64,000 nt of DNA. It comes from Pseudomonas indica NBRC 103045. Lineage in GTDB: Bacteria; Pseudomonadota; Gammaproteobacteria; Pseudomonadales; Pseudomonadaceae. The notes under the pieces were generated by a model. The model was not told the origin of the DNA. It made no database searches and saw only the letters and a list, made by a program, of their open reading frames with translations. The number at the start of each line of letters is the position of its first letter. Position 1 is the first letter of the stretch. A program made the position numbers and the translations under genes. Shown here one piece after another: positions 41,843 to 51,942 of the stretch. The stretch is taken from positions 1-64,000 of the forward strand of contig NZ_BDAC01000005.1 of the NCBI RefSeq assembly GCF_002091635.1, read 5' to 3'.

Positions 41843-42555
41843 GGCGCCGCTCCCAGGGTGGCGGTCACCCCGCCGTCGTCGCCCGGTCGTACTTGCAGCT
41901 CCCACGGCTGGAGCCCGGCGCGGCGTGCCAGGCTGGCATCGTGGGTGGCTACCACGATGCACACGCCCCGCTCCTCGGCCTGGGCCACCAGCAGGCGCAT
42001 GACCCGCTCGGCATTCAGCGGGTCCAGCGAGGCGGTCGGCTCATCGGCCAGGACGATGGGCGGATCGTGGGCCAACGCCCTCGCGATACCGACCCGCTGG
42101 CGCTGCCCGACGGACAGGGCCGACGGTTTCTTGCTCAGTTGATCGGCGATCTCCAGACGCTCGGCCAGGCGCTGCACCGCGGGGTCGGTCGGCAGGCCGA
42201 GCAAGGCGCGCGACAGGCCGATGTTGCGTTCGACATTGAGGAAACCCAGCAAGCCGCCAGTCTGCAACACATAACCCACCAGATGGCTGCGCAGATCCGC
42301 CAGGACGTTCTGCCGACCACTACGCCAGAGTGCGGCGATGTCGTGGTTGCGGCCGTTGGCGGTGAGTTCGATGCGGCTGCCCGGGTCCGGCGAAAGCACC
42401 AGGGCCAGCAGGTCCAACAGGGTGCTCTTGCCACTGCCGCTGGGCCCGACCAGGGCAATTCGCTGCCCCGGCTCCAGGTCGAACCGGGGGACCACCAGGC
42501 TGTAGCGCTGGCGCCCCTCCCCACGGGTCTTGCGCACATCCCTGAGGGTTAGCAT
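41839..42555 (-). CDS. tagT: TagT, ABC ATPase of the TagTS system
   Basis: 238 residues of the LolD/MacB ATPase type. Walker A is GPSGSGKST (37-45), the signature is LSVGQRQR, Walker B is IVLADEPTASLD, and the H-loop is ATHD. It starts 42 bases after the ppkA stop and is coupled to tagS by an ATGA overlap. Confidence 0.9.
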   Translation of the reverse strand: MLTLRDVRKTRGEGRQRYSLVVPRFDLEPGQRIALVGPSGSGKSTLLDLLALVLSPDPGSRIELTANGRNHDIAALWRSGRQNVLADLRSHLVGYVLQTGGLLGFLNVERNIGLSRALLGLPTDPAVQRLAERLEIADQLSKKPSALSVGQRQRVGIARALAHDPPIVLADEPTASLDPLNAERVMRLLVAQAEERGVCIVVATHDASLARRAGLQPWELQVRPGDDGGVTATLGAAP

Positions 42556-42597
42556 CGGTACGGGCTCCCGAACGTCTCGCGTCTCACCCTTCCCTCC

Positions 42598-45500
42598 TCA
42601 CGGCAGCGTCGCCAGCGGCACGCGGTACAGCGCATCGCCGGGCTGGGCGTCGCCGAAACGCACCCAGTTGGCGATGTCGTTGTGGAAGGTTTCGTACAGG
42701 CGGATCTTCGACTCCAGCTCATCGATGAAGTCTTCCTGCTCCGCCACGCTGAGCGAGAGCCAGAGTTCCTGGGTCATGTTCAGCGACTTGCTGCGGTACG
42801 GCAGCCCTTCCAGGTATTCGCCGAGCACACCGCTCTGCAACAGGTTGCTGCCACGGGTCAGCCGGGTCGGGTCGCGGCTCATGTGGGCGCTGGCGCTGGC
42901 GATCTCCTGGAAGAAGTCCTTCGGCGAGGTCTGGGTGCGGCGTGCGGCTTCGACGATCAGCTTCAGCGATTGCTGCAGCTCGTTGAGTTGCAGCTTGCTC
43001 AACAGCACGCAGACTTGGAAGGCCGGCAGCGACGGATTCGTCAGGTCGCGGTCGGCGGTCCAGGCGGTGACCAGTTGCGGCGCACGGGTGGCGGAGCGGC
43101 GGCCGAGGAAGTCCATGTGCATGGCGTAGCCCACGGCGGTGGTCTTGGCCGCGACGCTGGCTCCGTCATGCAGCGGTGGCGGGCTGGGTAACCGGTCATT
43201 GCCGGCCTCATGGACGAGGTTGGCGATCACCGAGCCGATCTCGGCGACGGTATCGCCGAAGCGGTCCACGCCGCCATCCGCCACCGGCACGTAAAGGTCG
43301 GCGATCTGCGGGTTGGGGTCGGCGGTCAGGCTGCGGTACTGCTGCTCGGCGAAACCGTGGTTGTTGCGTCCGGCCGGGGTACGCAAGTGCAGGGCGAAGA
43401 TGCGGATCTGCTTGGCCTGGGCGGCTTCGCGCACTTCCGCCTCGTTCATCTGGGTGCGGCCCAGCGGGTCGTTCTTGCGCAGGGCGCCGGCGTCGGTGAT
43501 CAGCAGAATCATGCGTCCGGCGTAGGGCGTCCAGTCCATGTTCTCCACTGCCTCCATCACGCCGGCGAAGGCATCTTCGTTGAAGGCATGGCTGGAGACG
43601 TCGGTGGCCTTCACCTGGCTGGCCAGCTCGGCGAAACGCTGGGGATTGCGTCCCTCTTCCAGGGTGACCAGCGTCTTCGCCACGTATTCCAGTCCCGGCG
43701 TCTTTTCCACGTTGCTGCGGAACCCGACCAGCCCGAAGCTCACGTTGTCCAGGTCGCCCTGGCTGGCGATCTGTTGCTGCAAGCCCTGCACCACCCGGTT
43801 GACCCGGTCGATGTAGGGCTGCATCGAAACCGAGGTATCCACCACCAGCACGATGCCGGTACGGAAGCTGCCGCCGGCGGCTACCGTCGCACCGCCCTCA
43901 CCCCGGACCTGCGGTGTGTCACCGGGATCGATGGAGGCCACGTTGAGCAATTGCACGGGCTGGCCGCTGGCGTCAAAGCTCTCCCGCGACTCGAAGATCG
44001 GCAGCAGATAGAAGGCCTCCTGGGGAACGGCCGTATCGCCGGGCTCCAGCGCCACGACCTGCGGATCGGCCTGTTCGAAACGCGCCTTGTGCAGGATGTT
44101 GCGCGCCTGTGCCGGATCGGCAAGCAGGCGTTCCACTGCGGTGGCGTCCCGCAGGAACATCACCGGCGAGCGGCCGGAGCGTTCGGTGAACCTCAACACC
44201 AGGCTCTGTTTCCAGTCGCTGAGCTGTTCGGCCGGCAGCCAGCCGTCGCGCTGACCGTCGCTGGAAGCGCCGACCTCGACCCACGGGCGGCCATCGACCT
44301 CCTGGCGCCGATAGACATAGAACACCGAGAACGCGGGGATTTCTGCGCCCTCGGCCGGCGCACCGGGCTCGCGGGCGAAGCGCGCCTCGGGCTTGCTCAA
44401 CACACGCTGGAACAGGGTCTTCTTCCCGGCCATGAGCAGCGGCCGATCGCCGCCATCGCCAATCACGGCGACGTCCCCCGGCGCCTGCGTCTCGTCGACC
44501 GTTCGATCCGGGGTCTCGCGATCTGTGTCCGTCACGGGCTCGTGCGTACCGTCGGTCTGGGCGGTGTCCGGCTGTGGCGGCGCCTCCGGACGCAGGAGCC
44601 AGTAACCCACGCCACCCGCGACCACGACGGCGAGCAACGCCAGGGCGAGCAGCGCCATCCAGGGTTTGCGCGGGCCGTCGTCGCGGTTGGCCGCCGGGTC
44701 CGGCACACGCAGCTCGGCCACGGTGGGATGCGGCACGGCGGTATCCAGCGCCGGCGTCACGCTGACCGGCTCTGCCTGTACCGCCGCCGAAAGCGCGGAC
44801 AGATCGACCGGGCGGACCTGGGTGGCCTGGTTGTCGTCCACCGGCACGCTGGCGTTCAGCCCGTCCAGCGCCGCGATCAGAGCGTCGGCGTTGGGGAAAC
44901 GGTCGGCGGGGTCCTTGGCCAGCAGCTTGCGCAGGATGCCCTGGTAGCGGCCCTGCTCGATGGGCAGCTCGGGCAGCGGCTCGGTGAGGTGGGCCAGTGC
45001 GGTGGAGAGCGAGTCGCTGCCACTGTAGGGCAGCTTGCCGGTGAGGATTTCGTAGAGCACCACGCCGAGGGCGTAGAGGTCGGCACGGCCGTCGACCTGC
45101 TGGCCGCGCGCCTGCTCCGGACTCATGTAACTGGGGGTGCCGACAGCGAAGCCGGCCTGGGTGAACTGGGTGCGGTCCTCCAGCGACTTGGCGATGCCGA
45201 AGTCCGAAAGCACCGCCGAGCCGTTGGCCCGGAACAGGATGTTGGCCGGTTTCACGTCGCGGTGGACCAGCCCCTGGGCATGGGCGTAGCCGAGCGCCGA
45301 GGCGATCTGGCGCAGCCAGACGATGCCCTGCTCCGGACTCACGCCCTCGGCGATGCGGTCCTTGAGGGTGCCGTTGGGCAGGTACTCCATGGCCATGTAG
45401 TAGTGATGGCCGACGTTGCCGATGTCATGGATGGTGACGGTGTGCGGATGGCTGAGACGCGCCAGGGTCTTGCCTTCGCGCAGGAAGCGCTCGCAGAAGC

Positions 45501-45642
45501 TCGGGTCGGCCGCCAGCGCCGCCGCCATGACCTTCAGCGCCACCTTGCGCTCCAGCGAGCGCTGGGTCGCCAGGTAGACCGTGGCCATCGCGCCGTCGCC
45601 GAGCTCGCGCTCGATCTGGTACCCCGGAATCTCTATGTCCAT
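42598..45642 (-). CDS. ppkA: PpkA, membrane Ser/Thr kinase with periplasmic VWA domain
   Basis: 1,014 residues from the ATG at 45642; a TTG six codons earlier overlaps pppA and fits the homologues less well. The N-terminal Hanks kinase has glycine loop GDGAMATV (15-22), K37, catalytic HRDVKPAN and DFGIAKS. After a linker comes one membrane span (LLALALLAVVVAGGVGYWLL), an SH3-like segment (RPWVEV...GWLPAEQL) and a von Willebrand A domain with MIDAS DTSVS (D602). In P. aeruginosa PpkA phosphorylates Fha1 to start T6SS firing. It lies 14 bases after pppA, its opposing phosphatase. Confidence 0.92.
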   Translation of the reverse strand: MDIEIPGYQIERELGDGAMATVYLATQRSLERKVALKVMAAALAADPSFCERFLREGKTLARLSHPHTVTIHDIGNVGHHYYMAMEYLPNGTLKDRIAEGVSPEQGIVWLRQIASALGYAHAQGLVHRDVKPANILFRANGSAVLSDFGIAKSLEDRTQFTQAGFAVGTPSYMSPEQARGQQVDGRADLYALGVVLYEILTGKLPYSGSDSLSTALAHLTEPLPELPIEQGRYQGILRKLLAKDPADRFPNADALIAALDGLNASVPVDDNQATQVRPVDLSALSAAVQAEPVSVTPALDTAVPHPTVAELRVPDPAANRDDGPRKPWMALLALALLAVVVAGGVGYWLLRPEAPPQPDTAQTDGTHEPVTDTDRETPDRTVDETQAPGDVAVIGDGGDRPLLMAGKKTLFQRVLSKPEARFAREPGAPAEGAEIPAFSVFYVYRRQEVDGRPWVEVGASSDGQRDGWLPAEQLSDWKQSLVLRFTERSGRSPVMFLRDATAVERLLADPAQARNILHKARFEQADPQVVALEPGDTAVPQEAFYLLPIFESRESFDASGQPVQLLNVASIDPGDTPQVRGEGGATVAAGGSFRTGIVLVVDTSVSMQPYIDRVNRVVQGLQQQIASQGDLDNVSFGLVGFRSNVEKTPGLEYVAKTLVTLEEGRNPQRFAELASQVKATDVSSHAFNEDAFAGVMEAVENMDWTPYAGRMILLITDAGALRKNDPLGRTQMNEAEVREAAQAKQIRIFALHLRTPAGRNNHGFAEQQYRSLTADPNPQIADLYVPVADGGVDRFGDTVAEIGSVIANLVHEAGNDRLPSPPPLHDGASVAAKTTAVGYAMHMDFLGRRSATRAPQLVTAWTADRDLTNPSLPAFQVCVLLSKLQLNELQQSLKLIVEAARRTQTSPKDFFQEIASASAHMSRDPTRLTRGSNLLQSGVLGEYLEGLPYRSKSLNMTQELWLSLSVAEQEDFIDELESKIRLYETFHNDIANWVRFGDAQPGDALYRVPLATLP

Positions 45643-45656
45643 GCTCGCTACTTCCG

Positions 45657-46385
45657 TCAACAGGCCTTGACGACCACCGCCGTGATGTTGTCCGGCGCCC
45701 CCCGGGTCAACCCCAGGTGGACCAGGCTGCGAACCATTTCGTAGGGCGCTGCGTAGCCCAGCACTTCGCGCAGCTCGTCATCCTCGACGGTCTTGTTCAA
45801 GCCGTCGCTGCACAGCAGGAAGCAGTCTTCGGGCAACACATCCAGCTCGACGCTGGCCAGATCCAGTTGCTCCTGGGCGCCCACCGCCCGGGTGACGATG
45901 TTGGCTAGCGGATGGCTGCGGGCTTCGGCTTCGCTGAGCAGAGTGCTGTCCACCAGTTCCTGGACGTAGCTGTGGTCGTGGGTGATGGCCTCCAACTGGC
46001 CGCCACGCAGGCGGTACATGCGGCTGTCGCCGGCCCACAGGCAGATGGCGCGGGAACCTCGGGCGACGAGCAGGACCAGGGTGCTGCCCATCATGCTCAC
46101 GCCGCGTCGCACGGCCTCATCGCGCACCGCTGCGTTGATCTGCTCCAGGGCGACCCGCAGGGCCTGGACGTAGCCTTCCAGATCCGGCTCCGGCGGAATG
46201 CCGCGCAGGGTGTCGACAATCAGGCTGCTGACGAAATCGCCGGCCGCGTGGCCGCCCATGCCATCGGCCACCACCCACAGGCCGGCGTCCGTTGCGTCCA
46301 GGCAGGCATCTTCGTTGACCTGACGCACCATGCCGACATGGGTGTGGCTGGCGGATTCGTAATGATCGATGGATATCGGGACCAT
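45657..46385 (-). CDS. pppA: PppA, PP2C-type phosphatase opposing PpkA
   Basis: 242 residues. The ATG shares one base with the tagF stop. PP2C metal-site motifs are present: VRQVNEDA, VADGMGGHAAGD, AGDSRMYRLR, LLCSDGL and the terminal DNITAVVV. It removes phosphate from Fha and so limits T6SS activity. A longer upstream extension of the frame (to 46532) lies wholly in tagF and is not used. Confidence 0.92.
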   Translation of the reverse strand: MVPISIDHYESASHTHVGMVRQVNEDACLDATDAGLWVVADGMGGHAAGDFVSSLIVDTLRGIPPEPDLEGYVQALRVALEQINAAVRDEAVRRGVSMMGSTLVLLVARGSRAICLWAGDSRMYRLRGGQLEAITHDHSYVQELVDSTLLSEAEARSHPLANIVTRAVGAQEQLDLASVELDVLPEDCFLLCSDGLNKTVEDDELREVLGYAAPYEMVRSLVHLGLTRGAPDNITAVVVKAC

Positions 46386-47080
46386 CAAAGGATTCCAAAC
46401 TCGGACTGAATGCTTTCCGGGACGGACGGCTGGCCGCCCTCTCCCACCAGAAATCCCACGAAACCCTGCGGACCCGGCAAGCCTCGATAGCGCAGCAGGC
46501 CAGCGGGTACCCGCTCGGACCCCTTGCCCCACCAGAAACTCACGCCCTCGCAGGCCAGTTGGCCCAGCGCGGCGCTACGCGCCTGGGGCGTGGCGGCGGC
46601 GACCTGCCAATGACCGTCCCGCCCCTCCCGCCAGGCAGGCCCAGCAGCACAGGAGGGCGTGCCGAGGCGCGTCACCGCCGCCTCGAACGCCTCGACATCG
46701 GCTTCGTCGCCCAAGGTCGAGAGCAACAGCGCCTCGGCCCGTTCGTACCAATCGTCCGGCCCGCTCACCAGGGCCGCCAGGTCGCTGTCCGCCGGCAGCA
46801 GCACGGCGATGGTCAGCGGAAAGTAGCGTCCGACCCGGTCGATGCTGGGCATCATCACGCCGGTCACCGCCTCGCCGCCGAGCAGGCCCGGTGCTACGGC
46901 GAAACGCCACAGCGGACTGACCAGATAGGCGTCCAGCCAGCCGGCGCCGAGTTCCGCCTGGCTCGCCGCCATGCCCGCCGCCAGCCAGGCGTCCCAGGCT
47001 TCGATGAAGGTCGGTGGCAGGTCGCGGTGCATGAAGTCGCCACGACCGGCCAGTTTTCCGTAGAAACCGGGTGTCGTCAT
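46385..47080 (-). CDS. tagF: TagF, post-translational T6SS repressor
   Basis: 231 residues; starts MTTPGFYGKLAGRGDFMHRD, the conserved opening of the TagF/SciT family, with WRF...PGLLGG and GRYFPLT further on. In P. aeruginosa TagF blocks HSI-I assembly until the threonine phosphorylation pathway, or loss of TagF, relieves it. It starts inside the tssM stop (ATGA overlap). Confidence 0.9.
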   Translation of the reverse strand: MTTPGFYGKLAGRGDFMHRDLPPTFIEAWDAWLAAGMAASQAELGAGWLDAYLVSPLWRFAVAPGLLGGEAVTGVMMPSIDRVGRYFPLTIAVLLPADSDLAALVSGPDDWYERAEALLLSTLGDEADVEAFEAAVTRLGTPSCAAGPAWREGRDGHWQVAAATPQARSAALGQLACEGVSFWWGKGSERVPAGLLRYRGLPGPQGFVGFLVGEGGQPSVPESIQSEFGIL

Positions 47081-50000
47081 AGGCGCTCCGGCAAACTGAA
47101 GCCGGACACCACACGGCTACGGAACGGGTTGAACGCGCTGCTGGCGCGCAGCTCGTAGGAAATGCTGGCGTTGTCGACACGCATGCGCAGGGTGAAACGA
47201 TCCGGCGAGCTGCCCTGGGTCAGGTCGGACTGCTCCAGTAGACGGAACCAGGCCCAGGGACCTTCCACGGTCATCCCCGAACGCCCGCTGCTGGTGGGCG
47301 GCGTGACGGAGACGCGGACCATGCCCAAGGCATTGGGGCTGGGCCATTGCATCGCCACCGGCCGGCTCGGCCCGTGGTCGTAGCTGAGCTGCTGACCATC
47401 CAGGTCGAGCATGAACTGGTTGACCGAGGCGTCCATGGTCACCGGCTTGAGTTCGAAGCGCACCGTCGGCTGGGTGCCGCCCGCCCGGAAGAAGGCATCG
47501 CGGATGTTCGCCGCGCGTTGGAAGGTCTGCAGCACGCCGGAGCCGATGCCGAGCTTCTCCGCCGCGCCCGGCTGCCAGCGCCAGGTGCTGGCGGAGGTGT
47601 CGACGTAGGGTTGCAGGTACTTGCGGAAGTAGCTGTCGAGCACACCGCCGACGCCGAAGAAGTGGCCGAAATCCTCCAGGGTCGCGTCGCGGCTGCTGCT
47701 CCGGTCGAGGGGGTAGCGGCCGGCCAGGGACTGCCGGTAGACGCTCACCACTTCGCTGAGCCAGGCAGCGTTCAGTTGGTTGCGAATGCCGCCCATCATG
47801 CTGTTGGTGGTGGCACTGACCACGGACTTGACCAGGTTCTGCACCACCGGGGGCTGGCGCTCGGCGTTGAGGGCGACCCGGTTCGCGGCGGCCGACGCCT
47901 GGTTCTTCGCCTCGCCGAGCAGTGCCTCGCCGCTGGCACCGCTCATGCCGCTGACCTGTACGTAGAGTTCATTGAGGTCGGCCAGCAGGCTGTCGATCGG
48001 CGCCTGTTCGTCCCCCTCTTTCGCCACCAGGCTGTTCAGCTCGGCGAAGCGCGCGCTGATCGGGTCTTCCACCGTTGCCGGGCGGTTTTCGCTGGCGCCG
48101 GACTGCCCCACCAGCGAGCCGAGCTGCTGCTTGAGCTTGTCCACGGTACCGCCCTCTTTGGCTTTCTGGGCCAGCAGGCGTTCCTCCTGTTGCAGGTCGG
48201 TTTCCTTGGCCACCGCCACGAGCAGCTTTTTCAGCGGCGAGTTCGGCCCGGAGAGCACTCGCAACACGTCGGCGGCCTGGGCCACGTTGGTGATGGGCAC
48301 GAAATCCAGGTCGGCGAGCAAGGCTTCCCAGTGGTTCAGATAGTCCTGGAAGTACAACTGGCGTACGTCCACCGCCAGGCTGGCGACGTCCTGGTTATCC
48401 TCCAGGGTGCGGCCGAGCACCCACTGCTCTTCGGCCAGGGCTCCAGATTGAGTCAGGCTGGCAGCCAGGAATCCTTCGCGGTAGCCGCGCTGGGTGAAGA
48501 AGCCGTTCAGCGGATCGTTCAGCGGCCGCCCGCTCTTGCGCGCGAACACCAACGGCGCATCGCGGCCGGCGGCTTCGCTGATGCGGAAGTCCTTCACGCC
48601 TTCCGGCAGTTTCTGCCGCTTCACCCGGTTGTAGACCCGCTGGGCCACCGACATCTGCTGCAATTGTCGGCGCAGGTCGGCGATCAGCGCCTCGTCCAGG
48701 CGGGCCGGCGGCGGCTTGCGCTCGAACAACGCATCCAGATGCTCGCCCAGGGCCTGGCGCTGCCCGGGCGCGAGATCACGGGGCAGGCTGTGGTCCCAGT
48801 CGAGGTTGATCCAGGCCTTGATGAAGTCCGGGTCGTAATGCTCGGCGCTGGCCAGCATCAGGTAGGCCTTCAGCCCTTCATAGAGGAAGTCGGAATTGCC
48901 GCCGTTGCGCAATTGCTCCTCGATGCGAGTGAGCAGGCGCGGCGCGAGTACCGCAATCAGCAGCTTGCGGTAGACGCTGCTGGCCTCGGCGCCGAGCATG
49001 TCGCCCTGGAACAGGCCATAGCCCTCCGCCCAGGACGGCGGATTGGCAGCCACGTTGCGGATCGCATTGAGTACCGGCAGCACCGCCAGTACGTCGCGTT
49101 GAGCCGGGCTGATGGCTTCGACCTGATCCTTGAGTGGCTGGACCCGTCCATCGACTGCCGCGATGTAGTTCTGGTTGGCCCGGTAGCTGGCGATCCACAC
49201 CAGGCAGACGCCAAGGAACAGCATCGCCGTCGCCGCCAACGCGCCGCGTGTGATCCACTTGCGCCGGCGCTCCACCTTCGGGTTGGTGCCGACCAGCCCG
49301 CGCTCCCCGAACGCCACGTCGCGGAACAGCCGTTCGATGAAATAGCTGCGCCCGGTGCCGGTCTGCCGTGCCAGGTGCTGGCGGTCGAGGTTCATGCTCT
49401 GCGCCATGGCACCGATCAACCGGTCGATCGGACTGCCTTCCTGGGTACCGCTGGTGAAGTACACGCCGCGCAGCAGTGGCCGCTCCTCGTAAGGGTTCGG
49501 CTTGAACACCGCCTCGAGGAAGCTGGTCAGGTTGTCGCGGATCGCCGCGAACTGCTGCGGGAAGCCATAGATCAGGTCGCGCCGCGCCGGGTCGCGCTCC
49601 TGTTGAAGGCGTTCCACCAGGCGTTCGGTGAGGCGCTGTTCGAGGGCGGCGAACTCCGCCGGGAAGGTCGCCAGGGGACCTTGCGCACTCTTGCCATCAT
49701 CGAGGGCGAAAGTGGTGCCCCAGACCTGGGCGCGGTCTTCCTTGTTCAGGTTGTCGAAGAACTCCATGAAGCCCGGCACCAGGTCGAGCTTAGTGAGCAT
49801 GACGTAGATCGGAAAGCGCACCCCGAGCTGGGTATACAGCTCCTGCACCCGGGCACGGATAGCCTGGGCGTGGGCGGCGCGCTCCGCGTCGCTGCCGAGC
49901 AGCAAGTCGGACAGGCTGATGGCAATGAAGGCGCCATCGATGGGCCGACGCTTGCGTTGGTTACGCAACAGATCGAGGAAGCCCAGCCAGGCCGCCTTGT

Positions 50001-50586
50001 CCACCGCCGCATGACTGTCCTGAGTGGTGTAGCGGCCGGCGGTGTCGAGCAGCACGGCTTCGTCGGTGAACCACCAGTCGCAGTTGCGCGTGCCCCCGAC
50101 CCCACGGATGGCGCCGCTGCCCATCTGCGCCGCCAGCGGGAAGTTCAGCCCGGAGTTGATCAGCGCGGTGGTCTTGCCCGAACCCGGCGGGCCGATAATG
50201 ACGTACCAGGGCAGCTCATAGAGGTTGCGCCGTTCGTTGCCGCCCAGCTTGGCCCGCTTGAGCAGGGCCAGCGCCTCGTCCATGCGCTGCTTGAGGGTCG
50301 CCAGTTCTTCGGCGGTGGCGACGCTGGTCGCGTCCGGCGCCACCGCCACCAGGCCCTGCATGACTTTCGCCGCGTTGCGCCGCGCCTGGATGACGCGCAG
50401 TACGCGAAAACCGATCCAGATCGCGAACACCAGGGCGATCAGCACCCAGCGGGCCGTGGCCGAGGCCAGGGGTTCGTACTCGCCGAAGGCGATCAGCGGG
50501 CCGAGGAACCAGATGACCAGGCTGAGGGCGATCAGGCCGAGTACCGGCACCACCCAGCGAACGAAGAAATTGAAGAACGCCTTCAC
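47077..50586 (-). CDS. tssM: TssM (IcmF), inner-membrane T6SS complex protein
   Basis: 1,169 residues. Two N-terminal membrane spans (about 10-30 and 45-65), a cytoplasmic GTPase-like domain with Walker A GPPGSGKTT (132-140), a third span near residue 450 (AATAMLFLGVCLVWIAS) and a long periplasmic part that contacts TssJ. The full-length IcmF layout is intact. Coupled by ATGA overlaps to tssL before it and tagF after it. Confidence 0.95.
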   Translation of the reverse strand: MKAFFNFFVRWVVPVLGLIALSLVIWFLGPLIAFGEYEPLASATARWVLIALVFAIWIGFRVLRVIQARRNAAKVMQGLVAVAPDATSVATAEELATLKQRMDEALALLKRAKLGGNERRNLYELPWYVIIGPPGSGKTTALINSGLNFPLAAQMGSGAIRGVGGTRNCDWWFTDEAVLLDTAGRYTTQDSHAAVDKAAWLGFLDLLRNQRKRRPIDGAFIAISLSDLLLGSDAERAAHAQAIRARVQELYTQLGVRFPIYVMLTKLDLVPGFMEFFDNLNKEDRAQVWGTTFALDDGKSAQGPLATFPAEFAALEQRLTERLVERLQQERDPARRDLIYGFPQQFAAIRDNLTSFLEAVFKPNPYEERPLLRGVYFTSGTQEGSPIDRLIGAMAQSMNLDRQHLARQTGTGRSYFIERLFRDVAFGERGLVGTNPKVERRRKWITRGALAATAMLFLGVCLVWIASYRANQNYIAAVDGRVQPLKDQVEAISPAQRDVLAVLPVLNAIRNVAANPPSWAEGYGLFQGDMLGAEASSVYRKLLIAVLAPRLLTRIEEQLRNGGNSDFLYEGLKAYLMLASAEHYDPDFIKAWINLDWDHSLPRDLAPGQRQALGEHLDALFERKPPPARLDEALIADLRRQLQQMSVAQRVYNRVKRQKLPEGVKDFRISEAAGRDAPLVFARKSGRPLNDPLNGFFTQRGYREGFLAASLTQSGALAEEQWVLGRTLEDNQDVASLAVDVRQLYFQDYLNHWEALLADLDFVPITNVAQAADVLRVLSGPNSPLKKLLVAVAKETDLQQEERLLAQKAKEGGTVDKLKQQLGSLVGQSGASENRPATVEDPISARFAELNSLVAKEGDEQAPIDSLLADLNELYVQVSGMSGASGEALLGEAKNQASAAANRVALNAERQPPVVQNLVKSVVSATTNSMMGGIRNQLNAAWLSEVVSVYRQSLAGRYPLDRSSSRDATLEDFGHFFGVGGVLDSYFRKYLQPYVDTSASTWRWQPGAAEKLGIGSGVLQTFQRAANIRDAFFRAGGTQPTVRFELKPVTMDASVNQFMLDLDGQQLSYDHGPSRPVAMQWPSPNALGMVRVSVTPPTSSGRSGMTVEGPWAWFRLLEQSDLTQGSSPDRFTLRMRVDNASISYELRASSAFNPFRSRVVSGFSLPERL

Positions 50587-51938
50587 TGCGCACCCTCCGC
50601 GAAAACCGTGATTTCGACCCGACGGTTACGCGCCCGTCCTTCGCTGGTGTCGTTGGATGCCACCGGCTCGGTGTCGCTGCGCCCTTCGGCGGTGAAGCGC
50701 GCGGGCTGGCCGGTACGTGCGGCGAGGATGTCGAGCACCTGCTGGGCACGGTCCTGGGAAAGCTTCCAGTTCGACGGGTAGCGCAAGGTCTTGATCGGCC
50801 GGTTGTCGCTGTGGCCAGCCACCAGTACTTCGCCGTTGACCTTGCGGATGGCGTCGGCGATGCGCAGCAGCAAGGGTTGCAGCTCCTCGGAGATCGACGC
50901 GCTGCCGGAAGCGAACAGCTCGTCGCCGCGAATGGTCACCACCGAGCGGTCCACGGCGTCCTCCACGGCGACCCGCTGAGCCTTGATGTCCTCGGCGAGG
51001 AAGCGCGCCAGGCGTGGCCGTTCGATCAGCTTGGGCTGAACCGGCGGGCGGTCGATGGTCTGCACCGGGATTTCGCCCAGGGCATGGATATTCTTGAACA
51101 CCGGCTCGGCATCCGAGGCCAGCTTCAGGCGCAGGCCGAGCAGGAGCAGCAGCAGCAAAGCGGCGCAGACGGCAAACCCGACCCAGGGTGGCAGGTACTG
51201 GGTGAGGCGGTCGCGGACCACCGTCAGTCCGCGCCAGTGCGGCGACAGCTCGCGCTCGATCTCGCCACGCACGGTGCGGATCGTCGCCCCGGTGCGCTCA
51301 CGCAGCGCTTCGAGCTGGCTGCGGCCGTCGTTCATCACCCGGTAGCGGCCTTCGAAGCCCAGGCACAGGCACAGATACAGCAACTCCAGCAGATGCAAGC
51401 GCTGGCGGGGGTTCTGCAGGCAATGGTCGAGCAACTGGAAGACCTTCTCGCCACCCCAGGCCTCGTTGTGCAAGGTGATCAGCAGGCTTTGCTTGCCCCA
51501 CTCGCTGCTGCTGCCCCATGGCGTGCTGAGCACGGCCTCGTCCAATGCGGTGCAAAGCACGTAACGGCTGAGCATCACTTCGTCCTGCGGCACGCCCGCC
51601 TCGCGGGCCTGCTCCTCGAACTGCCGCAGGTAGGCCAGCAACTGGGCCCGCAGGCTGGCGGGCATCGGGTGGGACAGCGTCCTGCGCAAGCGGGTCAGCA
51701 AGGCCAGCAACGGGCCGGCCGCACGCTCCAGCGGGTTGAGGCCCTGGCCACGGATATGGGTCAGCGGCGCACTGGGCATCTGCGGAGCAGGCCCGGCGGC
51801 CTGGCCGGCATCCGGGCGAGCCGGCTGTGGGTCGGGGCCTCGTCCGCCGGGCCGGGGCATGATCATGGTGCGGTCGCTGGCACCCCCGGAACCGCTGCCG
51901 ACAGGCGCTCCGCCGAAAGGGTCTTCTATCGGATGCAT
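50583..51938 (-). CDS. tssL: TssL with C-terminal OmpA-like peptidoglycan-binding domain
   Basis: 451 residues. The first 80 are Pro/Gly-rich. The DotU domain (about 85-290) ends in a single membrane span (FAVCAALLLLLLLGLRL). The C-terminus is an OmpA-family domain (VLVAGHSDNRPIKTLRYPSNWKLSQDRA) that can bind peptidoglycan and anchor the TssLM complex. This two-part form is the one found in HSI-I. It is four bases from tssK. Confidence 0.93.
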   Translation of the reverse strand: MHPIEDPFGGAPVGSGSGGASDRTMIMPRPGGRGPDPQPARPDAGQAAGPAPQMPSAPLTHIRGQGLNPLERAAGPLLALLTRLRRTLSHPMPASLRAQLLAYLRQFEEQAREAGVPQDEVMLSRYVLCTALDEAVLSTPWGSSSEWGKQSLLITLHNEAWGGEKVFQLLDHCLQNPRQRLHLLELLYLCLCLGFEGRYRVMNDGRSQLEALRERTGATIRTVRGEIERELSPHWRGLTVVRDRLTQYLPPWVGFAVCAALLLLLLLGLRLKLASDAEPVFKNIHALGEIPVQTIDRPPVQPKLIERPRLARFLAEDIKAQRVAVEDAVDRSVVTIRGDELFASGSASISEELQPLLLRIADAIRKVNGEVLVAGHSDNRPIKTLRYPSNWKLSQDRAQQVLDILAARTGQPARFTAEGRSDTEPVASNDTSEGRARNRRVEITVFAEGAQ

Positions 51939-51942
51939 CGGA

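Noticed and set aside
43210-45744. 844-codon plus-strand frame over ppkA
   Set aside because: ppkA on the other strand has complete kinase and VWA motifs and conserved neighbours.
47347-50781. 1,144-codon plus-strand frame over tssM
   Set aside because: tssM is intact and syntenic; the plus-strand frame gives a His/Gln/Arg-rich translation.
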